Assembly (NCBI RefSeq): GCF_000399685.1
Contig: NZ_KB976987.1
Span: 3,639,943 to 3,703,942 of the forward strand
Origin: Acinetobacter pittii ANC 4050
Lineage (GTDB): Bacteria; Pseudomonadota; Gammaproteobacteria; Pseudomonadales; Moraxellaceae
Direction of reading: 5' to 3'
DNA: 64,000 bases
The notes under the pieces were generated by a model. It searched no databases. It worked only from the letters and a program-made list of their open reading frames with translations, and had not been told where the DNA came from. Positions 36,352 through 44,249 of this stretch are shown piece after piece (position 1 is the stretch's first letter; every line of letters begins with the position of its first letter). Made by a program: the position numbers and the translations under genes.

Positions 36352-36459
36352 TGTTGTAATCTCCGATTGTTCTTAATCTCGAAATAAGAAATATTTAAAA
36401 CTTAGGCAGTATATTGCAAAAATTAAAGAGAGATATCTTCTGCATTAGACTGTAGAGTT

Positions 36460-36975
36460 CTAACAATTTTTTAGGTCTTCTAAACGAGTGTGCCCCATTT
36501 TGCTGAGAACTAATTTAAAGTTTTTAAGCTGGTTATAAGAACAATAAGTAAAAGTGCCGTTAGATTCTCGTGGAAGGCCAGTATCGCCTTGAAATACAAT
36601 ACTATTTAATTTTTTTCCAAACTTTTGAAATTTTAAAGAACCGTAGTGGTGAGCAAGTTCAATATTGCTCAAAATCTCTTCATTGCTTTCTCTCTGTAGG
36701 TTATGATTTGTGTCTACAAAGCTAATAAGACTTGTATCCCAATTACTATTACATATAGACAAATCAACACTTGGACAAAGTACGACGCTCTTATGTCGTA
36801 GAATTGCGTCGTATTTGGCTTTTTGTATATGAATTGTGAGTAATCGAGAAACATTTTTTAATTCTACAGAAGCCATAAATTGATGGTATAAAGGTAGAGC
36901 TATAATGACCATAATCATAAGAATTGCGAGTGTTATAGCGAGTTCAAATAGCGTAAAACCGGGAGATTTAAACAT
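36460..36975 (-). CDS. GspH/FimT-type pseudopilin
   Basis: A 171-residue prepilin-like protein. It begins MFKSPGFTLFELAITLAILMIMVIIALPLY: a short basic leader ending in glycine, cleaved before F, then the conserved Glu at position 5 of the mature protein and a hydrophobic helix, exactly the class III signal of type IV pilins. The C-terminal part resembles GspH/FimT. It would be a minor pilin in a type IV pilus or secretion pseudopilus, though no other pilus gene is nearby. AAGGA precedes the ATG. Confidence 0.85.
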   Translation of the reverse strand: MFKSPGFTLFELAITLAILMIMVIIALPLYHQFMASVELKNVSRLLTIHIQKAKYDAILRHKSVVLCPSVDLSICNSNWDTSLISFVDTNHNLQRESNEEILSNIELAHHYGSLKFQKFGKKLNSIVFQGDTGLPRESNGTFTYCSYNQLKNFKLVLSKMGHTRLEDLKNC

Positions 36976-37354
36976 TAAAATTCCTTAATATATGTATAAA
37001 TATTTTGATTTTATGCTTTCTATCAATGATTTATAATGATTTTTATAGTGAGGAAACACAAAATTAAATAAAGGTTATCAGGATGCTAGAATACTGGTAA
37101 AATCACCGTAAGCGAAAGAAAGAAGTTGTTCATATTTACTAGTTGAGTGAAAAATTACCGAATTACAACGGAAATTGTAAGTAATTTTGTCAATAATTTA
37201 CTTGATTAAAATTATCAAGCACTTGGAAAGTCTATCAAGTGTTTGTATGATTCAAATGTGAATAGCTTAAAAATAATACTGGGGTAAAAATATCTCAGGG
37301 GCCAATAAATTTAGGCTGAGCTTGAACAACAATTGTTATCTCTGGAGGATATCC
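36976..37354. other. Long non-coding region upstream of ompA
   Basis: About 380 A/T-rich bases separate the pseudopilin gene from ompA. I see an imperfect inverted repeat around AGCACTTG (37217) and CAAGTGTT (37235), a possible weak promoter TTCAAA, 17 bases, TAATAC near 37250-37280, and AACAATTGTT in the leader. The strong ribosome site GGAGGA at 37344-37349 belongs to ompA. No gene is supported here. Confidence 0.5.
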
Positions 37355-38398
37355 ATGAAATTGAGTCGTATTGCACTTGCTATGCTTGTCGCTGCTCCAT
37401 TAGCTGCTGCTAATGCGGGCGTAACTGTTACTCCTTTATTAGTAGGTTATACTTGGCAGGATAGTGACCACAACAACGATAAATTAACAAGTCATGCTGA
37501 ATTACAAGATGATTTATTCGTTGGTGCTGCACTAGGTGTTGAATTAACTCCTTGGTTAGGTTTCGAAGCTGAATATAACCAAGTTAAAGGTGATCTTGAA
37601 GGTACTGGCGTAGCTGGTTCTGAATACAAGCAAAAAACTATTGCTGGTAACTTCTACGCAACTTCTGATTTGATTACTAAGAACTACGACAGCAAATTCA
37701 AGCCGTATGTATTATTAGGTGCAGGTCAAACTAAAACTGAGTTTGATGGTATCTATGAAGACAAGAAAGATACTATCGGTAATGCCGGTGTAGGTGCTTT
37801 CTATCGTTTGAATGATGCATTATCACTTCGTACAGAAGCTCGTGGTACTTATGATTTTGACGAAAAATACTGGCGTTACACAGCTCTTGCTGGTTTAAAC
37901 GTAGTTCTTGGTGGTCACTTGAAGCCTGCTGCTCCTGTAGTAGAAGTTGCTCCAGTTGAACCAACTCCAGTTGCTCCACAACCACAAGAGTTAACTGAAG
38001 ATCTTAACATGGAACTTCGTGTGTTCTTTGATACTAACAAATCAAACATCAAAGACCAATACAAGCCAGAAATCGCTAAAGTTGCTGAGAAGTTAACTGA
38101 ATACCCTAACGCTACTGCACGTATCGAAGGTCACACAGATAACACTGGTCCACGTAAGTTGAACGAACGTTTATCTTTAGCTCGTGCTAACTCTGTTAAA
38201 TCAGCTCTTGTAAACGAATACAACGTTGATGCATCTCGTTTGTCTACTCAAGGTTTCGCTTGGGATCAACCGATTGCTGACAACAAAACTAAAGAAGGTC
38301 GTGCTATGAACCGTCGTGTATTCGCGACAATCACTGGTAGCCGTACTGTAGTTGTTCAACCTGGTCAAGAAGCGGCAGCTCCTGCAGCAGCTCAATAA
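37355..38398 (+). CDS. ompA: Outer membrane protein OmpA (Omp38)
   Basis: A 347-residue porin and peptidoglycan anchor. A signal peptide ([21 protein letters not shown]) precedes an eight-strand barrel, then the Pro-rich linker [20 protein letters not shown] and the OmpA-like peptidoglycan-binding domain (from about residue 220) with IEGHTDNTG and [16 protein letters not shown], including the diaminopimelate-binding Asp and Arg. The linker and C-terminal domain look nearly identical to those of A. baumannii OmpA, but surface-loop regions of the barrel differ (for example [16 protein letters not shown] and [13 protein letters not shown]), and it is shorter than the 356-residue A. baumannii protein that I recall. 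I start at ATG 37355 with GGAGGA five bases upstream. Confidence 0.96.
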   Translation: MKLSRIALAMLVAAPLAAANAGVTVTPLLVGYTWQDSDHNNDKLTSHAELQDDLFVGAALGVELTPWLGFEAEYNQVKGDLEGTGVAGSEYKQKTIAGNFYATSDLITKNYDSKFKPYVLLGAGQTKTEFDGIYEDKKDTIGNAGVGAFYRLNDALSLRTEARGTYDFDEKYWRYTALAGLNVVLGGHLKPAAPVVEVAPVEPTPVAPQPQELTEDLNMELRVFFDTNKSNIKDQYKPEIAKVAEKLTEYPNATARIEGHTDNTGPRKLNERLSLARANSVKSALVNEYNVDASRLSTQGFAWDQPIADNKTKEGRAMNRRVFATITGSRTVVVQPGQEAAAPAAAQ

Positions 38399-38416
38399 TT
38401 TGAGTTCTTGAACAGT

Positions 38417-38447
38417 AAAAAAGCGACTCGTTAGAGTCGCTTTTTTT
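38417..38447 (+). terminator. ompA terminator
   Basis: AAAAAAGCGACTC, loop GTTA, GAGTCGCTTTTTTT: a strong, symmetrical intrinsic terminator, which could also end the gene on the minus strand to its right. Confidence 0.92.
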
Positions 38448-38518
38448 ATTGCGATTTTTAAAATATTTAGTCATTTCTAAGTCTCCTTAATAATTACTAC
38501 GATCTTGGTTTAAATTAT

Positions 38519-38677
38519 TTACCAAATACCTTTCTTCAATTGCTGTTTAGTATCTTGTCTATCTTTACGATGTTGGGCACGAGGTTTTTCCGTTTCATGC
38601 ATCCCACCTTTATGAAGTAAAGGGGATAGAACTACTTGATTACGGACTTTGATTTTTGACATTTCTTTAATTTTCAT
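38519..38677 (-). CDS. 52-residue basic protein encoded immediately after rtcB
   Basis: ATG at 38677 to TAA at 38519 encodes 52 residues, starting two bases after the rtcB stop. A good ribosome site (AAAGG, six bases before the ATG) lies at the end of rtcB, so it is probably translated from the same mRNA. It is strongly basic (about 14 Lys/Arg against 5 Asp/Glu) and has four histidines; its centre reads VRNQVVLSPLLHKGGMHETE and its end DTKQQLKKGIW. No signal peptide or hydrophobic span. I do not recognise the family with certainty; the LSPLLHKGG segment looks constrained. A small RNA- or ribosome-binding protein is a guess from charge and from its neighbour. Confidence 0.65.
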   Translation of the reverse strand: MKIKEMSKIKVRNQVVLSPLLHKGGMHETEKPRAQHRKDRQDTKQQLKKGIW

Positions 38678-38679
38678 GT

Positions 38680-39885
38680 TTAGCCTTTAATACATAAAAC
38701 TTGTTTAAGAGTGTGAATAACTTCAATGAGGTCAGCCTGATTTGCCATGACTTCATCAATATCTTTATAAGCACTTGGGATTTCATCGACAACACCACTG
38801 TCTTTACGGCATTCAATACCTTGGGTTTGTTCAATAAGATCTTGCTGGTTAAAAAGAGTTTTTGCCTTGCTTCGACTCATCTTGCGACCTGCTCCATGAG
38901 AGCAAGAACAAAATGATTCAGGATTTGCCTTGCCTTTAACGATATAAGATCGTGCTCCCATTGAGCCAGGAATAATTCCTAATTCATCTAAGCCTGCTCG
39001 AATTGCACCTTTTCGGGTAATCAATAGATTTTCACCAAAATGTGTCTCACGGCTCACATAATTGTGATGACAATTAATCGCTTCTTTTGTCATTTGAAAG
39101 GAAGGTAAAAGTGGACGAATCGCTTCTAATATTAAACGCATCATCTCTTTGCGATTTTCAAAAGCATACTCTTGCGCCCACTCTACAGCTTCTACATAAT
39201 CATCAAAACTGTTTGAGCCTTCGGCAAAATAACTTAAGTCTTTATCTGGAACATGGCCAAAGCGATGTTGAGCTTCTTTTTTTGCTAGCTCAATAAAATA
39301 AATACCAATGACATTACCCAGCCCTCTGCTGCCAGAATGTAGCATCACCCAGACATCTTGATTCTCATCAATACATAACTCTATAAAGTGGTTACCACCA
39401 CCTAAAGTCCCAAGTTGCTTTTGCCATGTTGCATCAAATTGTCGAAGCATACGAACAAGGCCAGGATGCTTTTTGATAATTGGCTCTAAGCGTTTTTCAA
39501 GTGGAATAATGCTGGAAGCCTTTGCCTTAACCTGTTTATGTAAAGCAAAGCCAACCGGGACTTTGCGTTCGATTGCATCGCGTAAACGACTTAAGTTATC
39601 AGGTAATTGTGAAGCCTTTAAACTCAATCGAATTGCATTCATACCACAACCAATATCTACTCCTACAGCAGCAGGGATAATGGCGTGTTTAGTTGGAATA
39701 ACACTACCTACAGTTGCGCCTTTTCCTAGGTGAACATCGGGCATAACAGCAATATGTGAATATATAAATTGCAGTTGAGCCATTTTCTTGAGTTGTTCGA
39801 TACTTTCACTATCTATATCTTGAGTGAAAATTTTAACAGGAACACCGTAGAGTGCCTCCTTGTTTAATATTTTTTGTATGCCCAT
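38680..39885 (-). CDS. rtcB: RNA-splicing ligase RtcB
   Basis: A 401-residue GTP- and Mn-dependent ligase that joins 2',3'-cyclic-phosphate (or 3'-phosphate) RNA ends to 5'-OH ends, acting in RNA repair. The metal- and GMP-binding motifs are intact: VMPDVHLGKGATVGSVIP, VGVDIGCGMNA (metal cysteine), GTLGGGNHFIE, MLHSGSRGLGN, INCHHNYV and SCSHGAGRKMSRS with the guanylylated histidine. It is close to E. coli RtcB throughout, but neither an RtcA cyclase nor the RtcR activator is adjacent. Instead, a structured leader with its own mini-ORF and terminator precedes it, and a 52-residue basic protein gene follows. Confidence 0.96.
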   Translation of the reverse strand: MGIQKILNKEALYGVPVKIFTQDIDSESIEQLKKMAQLQFIYSHIAVMPDVHLGKGATVGSVIPTKHAIIPAAVGVDIGCGMNAIRLSLKASQLPDNLSRLRDAIERKVPVGFALHKQVKAKASSIIPLEKRLEPIIKKHPGLVRMLRQFDATWQKQLGTLGGGNHFIELCIDENQDVWVMLHSGSRGLGNVIGIYFIELAKKEAQHRFGHVPDKDLSYFAEGSNSFDDYVEAVEWAQEYAFENRKEMMRLILEAIRPLLPSFQMTKEAINCHHNYVSRETHFGENLLITRKGAIRAGLDELGIIPGSMGARSYIVKGKANPESFCSCSHGAGRKMSRSKAKTLFNQQDLIEQTQGIECRKDSGVVDEIPSAYKDIDEVMANQADLIEVIHTLKQVLCIKG

Positions 39886-39919
39886 AATTTTTTTCTCTTA
39901 TTTTTGTCCGAGCAGGCAT

Positions 39920-39946
39920 AAAAAAACCTAGCGAATGCTAGGTTTT
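39920..39946 (-). terminator. Intrinsic terminator inside the rtcB leader
   Basis: On the minus strand, AAAACCTAGC, a 4-base loop and GCTAGGTTTT with an unbroken extension of T (A-run 39920-39926 on the plus strand) form a textbook terminator, 35 bases before the rtcB start codon. It could end a short upstream RNA or act as an attenuator. Confidence 0.7.
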
Positions 39947-40016
39947 AAATTTAAGCATTCGGACAAGTGGTATGAATTTGTACACTTGTCCGTGAGCTGA
40001 CATCGTGCCAAATTAT

Positions 40017-40046
40017 TTAATTTGTTTTACCTTGTAGTGTTGGCAT
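40017..40046 (-). CDS. Candidate leader peptide upstream of rtcB (9 codons)
   Basis: ATG to TAA encodes MPTLQGKTN, with AAGGAGG five bases upstream, the strongest ribosome site in the region. The ATG lies within the 13-bp stem that closes over the mini-ORF, so folding would hide it. No run of a single regulatory codon is present, so classical amino-acid attenuation is not suggested. Translation is unproven. Confidence 0.4.
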   Translation of the reverse strand: MPTLQGKTN

Positions 40047-40089
40047 GATGTCCTCCTTATTTAAAAGTGCCGTTGAAAATCTGAACGGC

Positions 40090-40117
40090 ATTTTACGCTT
40101 TTTTAATCAAAGATCAA
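40090..40117 (-). promoter_or_regulatory. Possible promoter of the rtcB leader
   Basis: On the minus strand TTGATC (40117-40112), a 16-base spacer and TAAAAT (40095-40090) give a fair sigma70 match. It lies between the lysP stop and the mini-ORF, within two hairpins (40109-40130 and 40068-40090) that may instead end lysP transcription. Confidence 0.4.
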
Positions 40118-40153
40118 GCTTTTGATCTTTAATTAACTTTTAATTACCGTTTC

Positions 40154-41614
40154 TTAGTCTTGCTCAGGCTTCACATTCATTTGATCGTAAGAGATCAATT
40201 TGGTTTTATTTTTCCACTTATAGCCTAACCAGATGATCAAGAACAAAGGCAAGCTAATATAGGTCGAAAGTAAGCCTAACCAATCAATTTTTCCACCTAA
40301 AATGGCTTGATAGTTTTGCCCTAAAATGATGACTGAACAGAGAATAAAGGCAAACCAAGGGGCAAATGGGAAAAATTTGGCACGATATGCTAAATCTTCT
40401 AATTTATAGCCTTGAGCAATATATCCTTTACGGAAACGATAGTGTGAAATCGCAATTCCTAACCAAACAATAAAACCGCACATACCAGACATATTGAGTA
40501 GCCAGTTAAATACTTGCTTCTCTCCAATAAATGTCGTCAAGAAACAAAATGCGGCAATAAATGTGGTGGCATATAGCGCGTTCATCGGGACGCCACGACC
40601 ATCAAGTTTTGCAAAACACTTTGGTGCGCGGCCTTCTTGAGCCATTTTAAATAACATACGAGTTGAAGAATACATGCCTGAATTACCTGCTGACAAAATA
40701 GCAGTAAGAATGACGGCATTCATTAAACCCGCAGCAAAAGCAAAGCCTACTCTTTCATAGAGCAATGTAAATGGAGATAGTGCGATATCTTCAGTGGCAG
40801 CTGCTTGTAATAGGTTCGGGTCATCATAGGCGATTAGAGTACCGATAATGAAAATACATAGAATGTAAAATAATAAGATTCGCCAGAAAATCTGTTTGAT
40901 TGCCAGTGGAATCGTCTTCTTTGGATCTTTTGATTCGCCCGCAGCAACCCCAACCATTTCGGTTCCTTGGAAAGAGAATCCGGCAATCATTGCTACACCA
41001 ATCATGGCTTGTAAACCGCCAACAAAAGGTGCTTCTTTGTAGGTCCAGTTCCCGAAAGTTGCCACACCAGGGGTTAGCATAATCTTGATGATCATGGCTA
41101 AACCAATAATAATAAAGGCAACAATCGCAATCACTTTAACCATTGAGAACCAGAATTCGCTTTCCCCGAAGCCCTTAACCGTCATCGCATTAATCATGAA
41201 GATAATGATAAGAAATAGGGCACTCCAGTAAAATCCTGGAATATCAGGGAACCAGAACTTCATAATGAACTGGACCGCAACAAGTTCGAATGCGACTGTG
41301 ATGGCCCAGTTATACCAATAGTTCCAACCTAGAGCGAAACCAAAACCTTCTTCGACATAACGACTGCCGTAAGTAAAAAAGGCACCGGATGTTGGCGTAT
41401 GAGTTGCAAGCTCACCTAAGCTGGTCATTAAGAAGTAAATCATAATGCCAATAAGTGAATAGGCGAGTAGCGCTCCACCTGGGCCAGCATTTGCAATGGT
41501 TGATCCAGAAGCAAGGAAGAGGCCTGTACCAATGGAACCACCAATGGCGATCATATTCAGATGACGAGCCCCAAGCTTACGCTGGAGTTTTTCAGGAGCA
41601 TGTGTTTCGCTCAT
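40154..41614 (-). CDS. lysP: Lysine-specific permease
   Basis: A 486-residue, twelve-span APC-family transporter in the inner membrane. It follows E. coli LysP over its full length as I remember it: ARHLNMIAIGGSIGTGLFLASG, FFTYGSRYVEEGFGFALGWNYWYNWA, GVAMIAGFSFQGTEMVGVAAGES, NAVILTAILSAGNSGMYSSTRML and IVWLGIAISHYRFRKGY. It probably imports lysine with protons. The gene starts 21 bases after the rsmC stop on the same strand, so the two may be co-transcribed. I see no lysine riboswitch in front of it. Confidence 0.88.
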   Translation of the reverse strand: MSETHAPEKLQRKLGARHLNMIAIGGSIGTGLFLASGSTIANAGPGGALLAYSLIGIMIYFLMTSLGELATHTPTSGAFFTYGSRYVEEGFGFALGWNYWYNWAITVAFELVAVQFIMKFWFPDIPGFYWSALFLIIIFMINAMTVKGFGESEFWFSMVKVIAIVAFIIIGLAMIIKIMLTPGVATFGNWTYKEAPFVGGLQAMIGVAMIAGFSFQGTEMVGVAAGESKDPKKTIPLAIKQIFWRILLFYILCIFIIGTLIAYDDPNLLQAAATEDIALSPFTLLYERVGFAFAAGLMNAVILTAILSAGNSGMYSSTRMLFKMAQEGRAPKCFAKLDGRGVPMNALYATTFIAAFCFLTTFIGEKQVFNWLLNMSGMCGFIVWLGIAISHYRFRKGYIAQGYKLEDLAYRAKFFPFAPWFAFILCSVIILGQNYQAILGGKIDWLGLLSTYISLPLFLIIWLGYKWKNKTKLISYDQMNVKPEQD

Positions 41615-41635
41615 GGAGATTCCTTACATAGTTTG

Positions 41636-42649
41636 TTATGCACAGGCATATAACACCTTAAAGCCTTGAAGATCAGTTTTAATCTGGCACTGACCAAAGT
41701 GCTTCTCAATTAAGATCGGATAGTTTAAAAAACGGTTTGCTACAATCCATAGCTCACCTGATGCCTTTAAATGTTTTTTAGCGTTTTGGCAGAGTCCTTC
41801 ACTTGCATCATAGTTGGTATGAATACCTTGATGGAAAGGGGGATTACTGACAATGGCATCGAGTTCTGTTGGAGCGTCTGCAATACCTGTAACAGGCTGC
41901 AATCTCAACTGGTCTGAACCTATTCCATTTCGACTAAAAGTCATTTCCGTTGACCGTAAAGCGAAAGCATCAATATCTAGGGCATGAATAATATTACTTG
42001 AATTTATTTTTGCCAAATAGCAACTGATAATTCCCGCACCACACCCGAAGTCGGCAATTCTACCTGATTTCACCTGATTAAGATAAGGGAGTAAAACAGC
42101 AGTTCCGACATCGAGATGATTTTGGCTAAAAACACCCGGAAGGGCACAAATCGTAAGCTCTTGGTCATTCACCTGAACAGTGTAACTTTTAAGCCAACTT
42201 TCGAGAGGTTTAAGTTGTTCTGTTTTTTCAATCTTTAAGTGCCATAGCTGACAATGGCGTGCGCTATCGAGTTTAAGGGCTTTACCGAAGCTTTGTAATT
42301 GTTTGGCAGCGCGTTCAACACCACCCTTTTTTTCACCCACTAAAAAAACAGACTGGCCAGTTTTCAGATTGCTCATGACTACATGCAGTATGTAATTTAA
42401 CAGTTCTTTAGATTTGGGAACAAAAATAACGGCTTGATCGAATTCTTGTAATGGGAACTCAACTGAGAAATGTGCATTTGTTCCATTATTTATAAAGCCT
42501 TGATAATCAGCATGATTCCACGTCCAAACTGACACATCAGTCTCAGCTGGTAATTGACTGACTAGGGCATCACTCGGTGCATTAATTAACAAGACTCTAC
42601 CTTTTAAATAGTCTTGTTGTCTCAATACCACTTCACTTCTAGGATCCAT
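41636..42649 (-). CDS. rsmC: 16S rRNA m2G1207 methyltransferase
   Basis: A 337-residue SAM-dependent enzyme that methylates G1207 of 16S rRNA in the 30S subunit. RsmC has two related halves: a degenerate N-terminal one and a catalytic C-terminal one with motif [20 protein letters not shown], acidic loop [15 protein letters not shown] and catalytic motif [19 protein letters not shown] start at ATG 42649 ([12 protein letters not shown]) because GAGAG is then six bases upstream; another ATG two codons earlier touches that site. lysP follows closely. Confidence 0.9.
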   Translation of the reverse strand: MDPRSEVVLRQQDYLKGRVLLINAPSDALVSQLPAETDVSVWTWNHADYQGFINNGTNAHFSVEFPLQEFDQAVIFVPKSKELLNYILHVVMSNLKTGQSVFLVGEKKGGVERAAKQLQSFGKALKLDSARHCQLWHLKIEKTEQLKPLESWLKSYTVQVNDQELTICALPGVFSQNHLDVGTAVLLPYLNQVKSGRIADFGCGAGIISCYLAKINSSNIIHALDIDAFALRSTEMTFSRNGIGSDQLRLQPVTGIADAPTELDAIVSNPPFHQGIHTNYDASEGLCQNAKKHLKASGELWIVANRFLNYPILIEKHFGQCQIKTDLQGFKVLYACA

Positions 42650-42712
42650 GTACATCTCTCATGAAGAAGAATGCCCAGTGGAAACTGGGCAGTAATCAAA
42701 ATTAAAAAATAG

Positions 42713-44071
42713 TTATTTGTGTGTTTCAGGGAGGACAACATTTAAAATTAATGCTGCGATACCGCCTGTCGCTACGCCAGAGCTAAAAATATTTTTAAAT
42801 AATTCTGGTAGGTGTTCCAAAATTTGAGGAACTTGAGCAACACCCAAACCTAGTGCAAGTGAAATTGCGATAATTAAAAGTGCTCGGCGGTCTAAGTGAA
42901 TAGATGAGAGGATGTTAATACCTGATGCAGCCACGGCACCGAACATGACCATCACAGCGCCTCCTAAAACAGCTTGAGGAACTGCTTGTATTACACCAGC
43001 TACTGCGGGGAATAAACCTAATAAAATAAGTAAAGCCGCAATCCAGATACCTACATAACGACTTGCTACGCCAGTGAGTTGGATTACTCCATTATTTTGA
43101 GCAAAAACAGAACTAGGGAAGGTGTTAAATAAACCTGCGAGTAAAGAGTTTGCACCATTTACTAAAACACCACCTTTAATACGTTTCATCCATTCAGGAC
43201 CATTAACAGGTTGGTTTGAAAGTTTACTGGTTGCAGTAACGTCACCAATCGCTTCTAAAGAAGTGACTAAGTAGATAAAAGCCATTGGGATGAATAAGCC
43301 CCAAGAAAAGCTTAACCCAAAGTGCATTGGTGTTGGAATTTGTACAAGAGGGGCATCTTTAATACCTGAGAAATCCAGGTGTCCCATAAATCCTGCAAGA
43401 ATATAACCAATGACTAAAGCAATTAAGATTGCCGAACTTTTAATCCATACCACTCGAATACGATTTAGAATGATAATAATGGCAAGTACGGTACATGACA
43501 TAATAAGGTTGTCTGCACTTGCAAAAGTATGGTCTTGCATGGCTTGGTAGCCACCACCCATGCTAATCAAGCCTTCCTTAATAAGCGTTAAGCCAATTAA
43601 TAAAACAACAATACCGGTTACTAAAGGAGTAATTAGTCTTTTTACCCATGGAAGAATCTGGGAAACACCCATTTCAATGAATGAGCCAGCAATTACTACA
43701 CCGAAAATTGCAGCCATAACTTGGTTTACTGGCGTTCCAGCAGCCACCATTGCACTACCAATACCAATAATTGGACCAATAAAGTTAAAACTTGTGCCTT
43801 GAACAATCAAAAGACCTGCACCAAACGGGCCGACTTTTTTACATTGTAAAAATGTAGCAATACCGGAAATCACCAAAGACATCGATAAAATCATGTTGGT
43901 TTCGGTACGTGACACACCTAAAGCTAAACAAATTAAAAGCCCAGGTGTAACAATTGGTACAATAATCGCAAGTAAATGCTGGAACGCTGCTAAAAAAGCG
44001 ACCAAAGGTTTTGGACGATCATCTAAGCCATAAACGAGGTCAAGATGGTCTTGAGAGTGTTGATTGGACAT
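42713..44071 (-). CDS. NCS2-family purine (xanthine/urate) permease
   Basis: A 452-residue membrane transporter with about fourteen spans of the nucleobase-cation symporter-2 family. The substrate motif is FAQNNGVIQLTGVASRYVG and span 8 carries SLEAIGDVTATSKLSNQPV, the glutamate and flanking residues shared with XanQ, XanP and UacT; early motif is FLAAFQHLLAIIVPIVTPGLLI. Xanthine or urate is therefore more likely than uracil. I start at MSNQHSQDHLDL (44071); nine upstream codons are possible but unlike the family. It is divergent from typA over about 180 bases. Confidence 0.88.
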   Translation of the reverse strand: MSNQHSQDHLDLVYGLDDRPKPLVAFLAAFQHLLAIIVPIVTPGLLICLALGVSRTETNMILSMSLVISGIATFLQCKKVGPFGAGLLIVQGTSFNFIGPIIGIGSAMVAAGTPVNQVMAAIFGVVIAGSFIEMGVSQILPWVKRLITPLVTGIVVLLIGLTLIKEGLISMGGGYQAMQDHTFASADNLIMSCTVLAIIIILNRIRVVWIKSSAILIALVIGYILAGFMGHLDFSGIKDAPLVQIPTPMHFGLSFSWGLFIPMAFIYLVTSLEAIGDVTATSKLSNQPVNGPEWMKRIKGGVLVNGANSLLAGLFNTFPSSVFAQNNGVIQLTGVASRYVGIWIAALLILLGLFPAVAGVIQAVPQAVLGGAVMVMFGAVAASGINILSSIHLDRRALLIIAISLALGLGVAQVPQILEHLPELFKNIFSSGVATGGIAALILNVVLPETHK

Positions 44072-44185
44072 GGGTGTAGGTACGCCGCAATTTCGCAAAT
44101 TGGCGCTATTCTAATCGAGATACCTATCTTTACAAAACGAAATACAGGCTATTAGAAAATTTTTTTGTCAATGTCAATAAACTGT

Positions 44186-44203
44186 CACTACTCAAGAGTA
44201 GTG
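44186..44203. promoter_or_regulatory. 18-bp palindrome overlapping the typA promoter
   Basis: CACTACTC, AA, GAGTAGTG is a perfect inverted repeat ending eight bases before a consensus -10 box TATAAT (44212-44217), so it covers the place where the -35 would be. No good -35 match is present. It could be a repressor or activator site shared by typA and the divergent purine permease gene. Confidence 0.45.
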
Positions 44204-44211
44204 TTTTTCTG

Positions 44212-44217
44212 TATAAT
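44212..44217 (+). promoter_or_regulatory. -10 box of the typA promoter
   Basis: TATAAT, identical to consensus, 33 bases before the typA start. The expected -35 position carries no TTGACA-like hexamer but half of an 18-bp palindrome. Confidence 0.5.
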
Positions 44218-44249
44218 TTGCCCTCAAATTTCAGGCGTTTCGAATTTTC

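Larger units (their letters stand above)
39904..40058 (-). promoter_or_regulatory. Structured rtcB leader, candidate riboregulator
   Basis: Read on the minus strand: a perfect Shine-Dalgarno AAGGAGG (40058-40052), stem 1 (13 bases, one G-T pair: 40052-40040 with 40011-39999) holding the start codon of a nine-codon mini-ORF, stem 2 (CGGACAAGTG at 39992-39983 with CACTTGTCCG at 39969-39960), the terminator (39946-39920), then TCGGACAA at 39911-39904. The last segment can pair with TTGTCCGA (39966-39959) instead of stem 2. This is the layout of an attenuator. Function is inference. Confidence 0.5.

Noticed and set aside
39886..40153. Lysine riboswitch or tRNA-like element next to lysP
   Set aside because: The structured RNA lies downstream of lysP, not upstream, and I cannot find the five-helix core of a lysine riboswitch or a cloverleaf with CCA end.
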